This document shows positions 59,548 to 64,000 of a stretch of 64,000 nt of DNA, one piece after another. The DNA lies in contig NZ_LBHJ01000020.1 of the NCBI RefSeq assembly GCF_001006305.1, positions 558,001-622,000 on the forward strand, in the 5' to 3' direction. This stretch comes from Silvibacterium bohemicum (GTDB taxonomy: Bacteria; Acidobacteriota; Terriglobia; Terriglobales; Acidobacteriaceae). Under the pieces are notes generated by a model. That model was not told the DNA's origin, ran no database searches, and was given only the letters and a program-made list of their open reading frames with translations. The position numbers were made by a program, and so were the translations under genes. Position 1 is the stretch's first letter. Each line of letters starts with the position of its first letter.

Positions 59548-62500
59548 ATGACACGGCCCCCCGGGCATCGAATCCTCGACTTGGTTTGCATCCTGGCTGC
59601 GCTGCTTTTCCCCAGCCTGGCCGCGGCTTCGGAGTATCACGGCGAAATTGTCTTCGCCGGTTTTGCTGTTCCTGGCGCTACGATCACCGCGACACAGGAA
59701 GCGACACAGGGCGCAAAGACATTCAGCACCATCTCCGACCCAGGCGGCCTCTATAACTTTCCCGATTTAACGGATGGGCCCTGGACGATCGAGATCGAGA
59801 TGCAGTGTTTCGTCACGATCCATGCCGACGTGAACGTCACACCTAAGACCCCGGCAGCGAAGTGGGAGCTTACACTGCTCCCCGCCGATCAGATCATGGC
59901 GCAGTCAAAGCTCGCGCCCAGAATATTGATCCCCGCGCCTGTGCAGCAGGCGAAGAAGCCTGAGACCTCCGGCTCAACCAACGCGCCGGAGATACCGAAG
60001 CCACAGGAGGATGCAGGCCAGCAGTCTTCCGATGGGCTCTTGGTCAACGGCAGCGTGAACAATGCGGCAACGTCGAAGTTCTCCATCGATCAGGCCTTCG
60101 GCAATCGAAGGTCGAACAGCAAAAGCCTCTACACCGGCGGGCTCGCGGCGATTCTCGACAACTCCGCACTCGATGCGCGGCCATATTCGCTCAGCGGTCT
60201 CAATACACCCAAAGCTTCTTACAATCGCATCACCGGCATCCTGACACTCGGCGGACCGCTCAAGATTCCTCACCTGCTGCCGCACGGACCTAACTTCTTT
60301 TTCGCCTACCAGTGGACGCGCGATCATGACGCCGCGACAGAGTCCGGACTTGTTCCCACGGCTGCCGAACGAAGCGGCGACCTCTCCGGCTTGCTCAATG
60401 CTCTGGGCCAGCCGGTGCCCATCTTCAATCCCATGACCGGAGCGGCCTATCCCGGCAATATCGTCCCCGTCAGTGGGCAGGCTCAGGCGCTGCTCAAGCT
60501 TTATCCGCTGCCGAACATCGCGGGCGACTCGCTCTACAACTATCAGGTGCCGGTGCTCAACAGCAGCCATCAGGATCTGATTCAATCGCGCCTCGATAAA
60601 ACGCTGGGCCGGAAAGACCAGCTCTACGGAGGCTTTAACCTGCAGAGCACGCGCGCCAGCAGCGCGAATCTCTTCGGCTTCAATGACACGACGGACACAC
60701 TCGGCATCAACACGAATATCAACTGGTCGCATCGCTTCAATCAGCATCTTTTCCTCCACGCGGGATATCACTTCAGCCGGCTGAGAACGCAGATCGTGCC
60801 TTATTTCGACAATCGCGAGAACATCTCGGGCGCAGCCGATATCACGGGGAACAATCAAGACCCAACCAACTGGGGCTCGCCTGCGCTTAACTTTTCAAGC
60901 GGCATCACGGCGTTGAGTGATGCGCAGAGCTCATTCAATCGCGCCCGCACCGATTCCTTCTCGGGCTCCACGGCCATCTATCGCGGCCGCCACAACCTCA
61001 CTCTTGGTGGCGATCTGCGCAAGCAGCAGTTCAACGATTTCTTCCAGCAGGACCCGCGGGGTACTTTCACTTTTACCGGCGCAGCTACGCAGGGCACCGC
61101 AAACAATGCGGCCACCAGCGGCTCCGATCTCGCCGACTTTCTCATCGGCGTGCCAGACACCAGCTCGATCGCGTTCGGCAATGCGGACAAATATCTTCGC
61201 GAGCCGGTCTACGATCTTTACGGAACGGACGATTGGCGCATCCTGCCCCAACTCACCATCAACGCGGGCATGCGCTGGGAGTACGGCGCGCCGATCACGG
61301 AGATTCACGGGCGTCTGGTCAATCTCGACCTGACGCCGAACTTCGCCGCCGAAGCTCCTGTGCTTGGCAACGATCCGATTGGTCCGCGCACCGGCAATCG
61401 CTATCCCAGCTCGCTCATTCGTCCGGACAAGCGGGGGTTCGAGCCACGCGTGGGTGTTTCGTGGCGTCCTATTCCAGCTTCGACCATCGTGGTTCGCGCC
61501 GGCTACGGTGTCTATCACGATACTTCCGTCTATCAGACGTCCGCACTGCAACTCGCACAGCAAGCGCCGCTCTCGAAGAGTCTCAGTGTGCAGAACAGCG
61601 CCTTGTGCCCGCTTACGCTGGCCGATGGCTTCAACCCATGTTCGTCGATCACCTCCGACACCTTTGCGGTCGATCCGAATTTTCGCGTGGGCTATGCGCA
61701 GACCTGGCAGCTGGCGGTGCAGCGCGACCTTCCCAAGGCGCTGCAGCTCACTGCGACGTATCTTGGAGTAAAAGGCACGCGCGGCGTGCAGCAGTTTTTG
61801 CCCAACACGTATCCGATTGGCGCAAGCAATCCGTGCCCCACGTGTCCGGCGGGCTTCGTCTTTCAGACATCGGGCGGAGACTCGACGCGTGAAGCTGCGC
61901 AGATCCAGTTGCGCCGCAGGCTGCGCAATGGCATCACCGCATCGGTGCTTTATACCTATGCGAAGTCGATCGATGACGACGCCTATCTCGGCGGCCTGGG
62001 TCACGTTACGGCCAGCACGCCAACGCAAGGATCGTCGCAAGCCGCGCCAACTCAGGCTGCGGCAGCACCTGCGGCTTCCATCGCGCAGAACTGGCTTGAC
62101 CTGCGCGGCGAACGCGCCCTCTCCACCTTCGACCAGCGCCATCTCCTCAACGCGCAGCTGCAATATACCAGCGGCGAGGGACTTGGTGGCGGCGATCTGA
62201 TGAGCGGCTGGCGCGGACGCTTGCTCAAAGAGTGGACGATGCTAACGCAGATCGTGACGGGCACCGGCCTGCCGGAGACGCCGGTTTATCTCGCTGCTGT
62301 TCCCGGCACTGGATTCACCGGCACAATTCGACCCGACGTCACCGGGGTACCGCTCTATAACGCACACGCGGGGTTGCATCTTAACGCCGCGGCCTATGCG
62401 GCTCCAGCAACAGGCCAATGGGGAACGGCAGGCCGAAACTCGATCACCGGCCCGGATCAGTTCAGTCTCAACGCTTCCCTCGCCCGCACCTTTCGCCCGA

Positions 62501-62661
62501 GCACTCGCTATTATCTCGACGCTCGCGTGGATGCTACCAACCTTCTCAATCGCGGCGTCTTCACTGCCTGGAACACGGCAGTGAACAGCACGCAATTCGG
62601 GCTTCCGCTGGCCGCCAACCCTATGCGCAGCCTGCAGACCACGCTGCGGCTGAGGTTCTGA
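59548..62661 (+). CDS. TonB-dependent-receptor-like outer-membrane protein with carboxypeptidase-regulatory domain
   Basis: The 1037 residues start with a signal peptide (LVCILAALLFPSLAAASEYH), then a CarboxypepD_reg-type beta-sandwich (FAGFAVPGATITATQEA...GLYNFPDLTDGPWTIEI). A proline-rich linker joins a large beta-barrel. It has LYGTDDWRILPQLTINAGMRWE-type strands and ends LQTTLRLRF, the Phe-terminated end of an outer-membrane barrel. It resembles the Oar-like receptor group. The ligand is unknown. The plug is not well defined by eye. It is followed one base later by the VWA gene. Confidence 0.88.
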   Translation: MTRPPGHRILDLVCILAALLFPSLAAASEYHGEIVFAGFAVPGATITATQEATQGAKTFSTISDPGGLYNFPDLTDGPWTIEIEMQCFVTIHADVNVTPKTPAAKWELTLLPADQIMAQSKLAPRILIPAPVQQAKKPETSGSTNAPEIPKPQEDAGQQSSDGLLVNGSVNNAATSKFSIDQAFGNRRSNSKSLYTGGLAAILDNSALDARPYSLSGLNTPKASYNRITGILTLGGPLKIPHLLPHGPNFFFAYQWTRDHDAATESGLVPTAAERSGDLSGLLNALGQPVPIFNPMTGAAYPGNIVPVSGQAQALLKLYPLPNIAGDSLYNYQVPVLNSSHQDLIQSRLDKTLGRKDQLYGGFNLQSTRASSANLFGFNDTTDTLGINTNINWSHRFNQHLFLHAGYHFSRLRTQIVPYFDNRENISGAADITGNNQDPTNWGSPALNFSSGITALSDAQSSFNRARTDSFSGSTAIYRGRHNLTLGGDLRKQQFNDFFQQDPRGTFTFTGAATQGTANNAATSGSDLADFLIGVPDTSSIAFGNADKYLREPVYDLYGTDDWRILPQLTINAGMRWEYGAPITEIHGRLVNLDLTPNFAAEAPVLGNDPIGPRTGNRYPSSLIRPDKRGFEPRVGVSWRPIPASTIVVRAGYGVYHDTSVYQTSALQLAQQAPLSKSLSVQNSALCPLTLADGFNPCSSITSDTFAVDPNFRVGYAQTWQLAVQRDLPKALQLTATYLGVKGTRGVQQFLPNTYPIGASNPCPTCPAGFVFQTSGGDSTREAAQIQLRRRLRNGITASVLYTYAKSIDDDAYLGGLGHVTASTPTQGSSQAAPTQAAAAPAASIAQNWLDLRGERALSTFDQRHLLNAQLQYTSGEGLGGGDLMSGWRGRLLKEWTMLTQIVTGTGLPETPVYLAAVPGTGFTGTIRPDVTGVPLYNAHAGLHLNAAAYAAPATGQWGTAGRNSITGPDQFSLNASLARTFRPSTRYYLDARVDATNLLNRGVFTAWNTAVNSTQFGLPLAANPMRSLQTTLRLRF

Positions 62662-62662
62662 G

Positions 62663-64000
62663 ATGAGATTGCTGGGCACTTCACTCACTCGTTTCGCCGC
62701 CTGCGCTCTCTTAGCTGCTGCGAGCGCAGCCGCGCAGCAGGTGGGACAAAACACGTCGCCCAACGCTTCTGGAACCTATACTCTCTCGGTGAAATCGCAG
62801 CTGGTGGTCGAGACGGTGGTGGTCAAGGACAAGCAGGGCAATTATATTCAGGGACTCACCGAGAAGGACTTCGCGCTTACCGAAGACGGAGTGACGCAAA
62901 AGATCAGCTTCTGCGAACATCAGGACCTCGTCAAAAATGCGGAACCGATGCCGGTCGCGGCACCCGGCTCCGAAGAGATCAAACTGTACAATCGCCTCAC
63001 CCGCACGCAGGTTGTACCTGAATCGCCCGACAGCGAGCGCTATAAGAATCGCCGGCTGCTGGCTCTCTATTTCGATATGTCAGCCATGCGGCCGGCGGAC
63101 CAGCTTCGCGCCCTCTCGGCCGCGGAGCAATTCGTTCGCACCCAGATGACGACTGTCGATCTGATCTCTATCTTGCGCTACCAGGGCGGCTCGGTCGACA
63201 TCCTTCAGGACTTCTCTTCGGACCGCAATAAGCTGCTCAGTATTCTCGAAACGCTCGTTGTTGGAGAAGGCCAGGGTTCGGCCGAGACCATCGACGATGC
63301 CAGCAGCGCCGATACCGGAGCGGCGTTCGGCCAGGACGACAGCGAGTTCAACGTCTTCAACACCGACCGCCAACTCTCCGCCCTGCAAACCGCGGCACAG
63401 ATGCTTGGTCAGCTGAACGAGAAAAAGTCGCTCATCTATTTCGCGGGAGGACTGCGGCTCAACGGCATCGACAACCAGGCGCAGCTTCATGCGACCGTCG
63501 ACGCCGCGATCAAGGCCGGTGTCACGTTCTGGCCGGTCGATGCGCGAGGCCTCGTCGCCCAGGCGCCGCTGGGCGATGCCACCCAAGGCTCGCCGGGCAA
63601 CTCAGGTTTATACACCGGAGCAGCCGCGCTCGCCACCACTACCAACTTCCAGCAATCGCAGGACACGCTCTTCACACTCGCGGAAGACACAGGAGGCAAA
63701 GCCCTCTTCGATAACAACGACCTTACGCGCGGGATTGTGCAGGCCCAGCAATCGGTCTCGGACTACTACATCCTTGGCTACTACACGACGAACACTGCCC
63801 GGAATGGACACTTTCGCAAGATCAAGGTTGCACTCACGAACGATGTTGGCGCGAGCCTCAGCTATCGGCAGGGTTACTATGCAGACAAGGAGTTCAGCCG
63901 CTTTACCGCAGTGGACAAAGAGCGGCAGCTGGAAGACGCGCTGATGCTGAAGAATCCCATCACCGAGCTCTCCATCGCCATGGAGATCGATCACTTTCAG
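62663..64000 (+). CDS. VWA-domain protein of TIGR03436 type, 3' end cut by window edge
   Basis: About 446 residues are visible. A signal peptide (CALLAAASAAAQQ) leads to VVVKDKQGNYIQGLTEKDFA with TEDGVTQKISF, typical of acidobacterial VWFA-related proteins. The VWA-like fold has LLALYFDMSAMR and KSLIYFAGGLR, in which the metal site is altered from DxSxS to DMSAM. Its position next to the TonB-receptor-like gene, one base after it, indicates co-expression. The gene runs off the right edge. Confidence 0.9.
   Translation, partial: MRLLGTSLTRFAACALLAAASAAAQQVGQNTSPNASGTYTLSVKSQLVVETVVVKDKQGNYIQGLTEKDFALTEDGVTQKISFCEHQDLVKNAEPMPVAAPGSEEIKLYNRLTRTQVVPESPDSERYKNRRLLALYFDMSAMRPADQLRALSAAEQFVRTQMTTVDLISILRYQGGSVDILQDFSSDRNKLLSILETLVVGEGQGSAETIDDASSADTGAAFGQDDSEFNVFNTDRQLSALQTAAQMLGQLNEKKSLIYFAGGLRLNGIDNQAQLHATVDAAIKAGVTFWPVDARGLVAQAPLGDATQGSPGNSGLYTGAAALATTTNFQQSQDTLFTLAEDTGGKALFDNNDLTRGIVQAQQSVSDYYILGYYTTNTARNGHFRKIKVALTNDVGASLSYRQGYYADKEFSRFTAVDKERQLEDALMLKNPITELSIAMEIDHFQ

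Overview
This is about 64 kb of GC-rich, densely coded bacterial chromosome. The gene content points to Acidobacteriota, most likely the Terriglobia/Acidobacteriaceae. Three families mainly known from that phylum sit together at the right end: two TIGR03435 (DUF3738) proteins, a TonB-dependent-receptor-like protein with an N-terminal carboxypeptidase-regulatory-type domain, and a TIGR03436 VWA protein. A DUF1800/DUF1501 pair and short interspersed palindromic repeats (stems such as ACGGCCTGAAGGCCGT, and a motif ending in GGGATGACA) fit the same assignment. I found no tRNA, rRNA, IS element, prophage or CRISPR array.

Layout. 0-5 kb: an acyl-CoA synthetase cut by the left edge, a VOC protein, a small winged-helix protein, purQ, a CpsB/CapC-like PHP phosphatase and an SDR. 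5-9 kb: a three-gene signalling unit (CHASE3-GAF histidine kinase, Rcp1-like receiver, REC-PAS histidine kinase). 9-11 kb: glgX. 11-14 kb: an HpnB-like glycosyltransferase and a Spinster-like MFS carrier, then queF. 14.5-18.2 kb: an HlyD adaptor, a TPR protein and a TolC-like protein, with no pump gene. 18.3-31.3 kb: a hopanoid-linked region with hpnJ, two half-size EamA membrane proteins, an AhpD-like protein, a GH15 enzyme, and then the minus-strand run hpnA, hpnG, two zinc-type alcohol dehydrogenases and an hpnD-like synthase. A SPASM radical SAM gene and myo-inositol-phosphate synthase follow. 31.5-37 kb: a membrane protein, DedA, an ECF sigma/anti-sigma pair, a BrnT/BrnA toxin-antitoxin pair, YceH and an unrecognised Ser/Asn-rich protein. 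37.6-42.4 kb: nth and the hemX-hemA-hemC-hemD operon. 42.6-49.5 kb: a small membrane protein and the overlapping mutS-nagZ-anmK-solute-binding-protein operon. 49.5-56 kb: a nucleotide-sugar dehydrogenase and the DUF1800/DUF1501 pair. 56-64 kb: blaI, a blaR1-like gene interrupted by an in-frame TGA, a second TIGR03435 gene, the TonB-receptor-like gene and a VWA gene cut by the right edge.

How the genes work together. HpnD would feed squalene synthesis. HpnG releases adenine from adenosylhopane. HpnJ belongs to the later cyclitol-ether steps. The two dehydrogenases placed just after hpnG are candidates for a reduction step in the side-chain pathway, and the EamA pair is a candidate lipid flippase. 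Squalene-hopene cyclase, hpnC, hpnE, hpnH, hpnI and hpnK are not in this window. The nagZ-anmK pair recycles peptidoglycan, and the peptide-type binding protein overlapping anmK suggests muropeptide uptake. The hem operon makes uroporphyrinogen III from glutamyl-tRNA, except for the HemB step, which is elsewhere.
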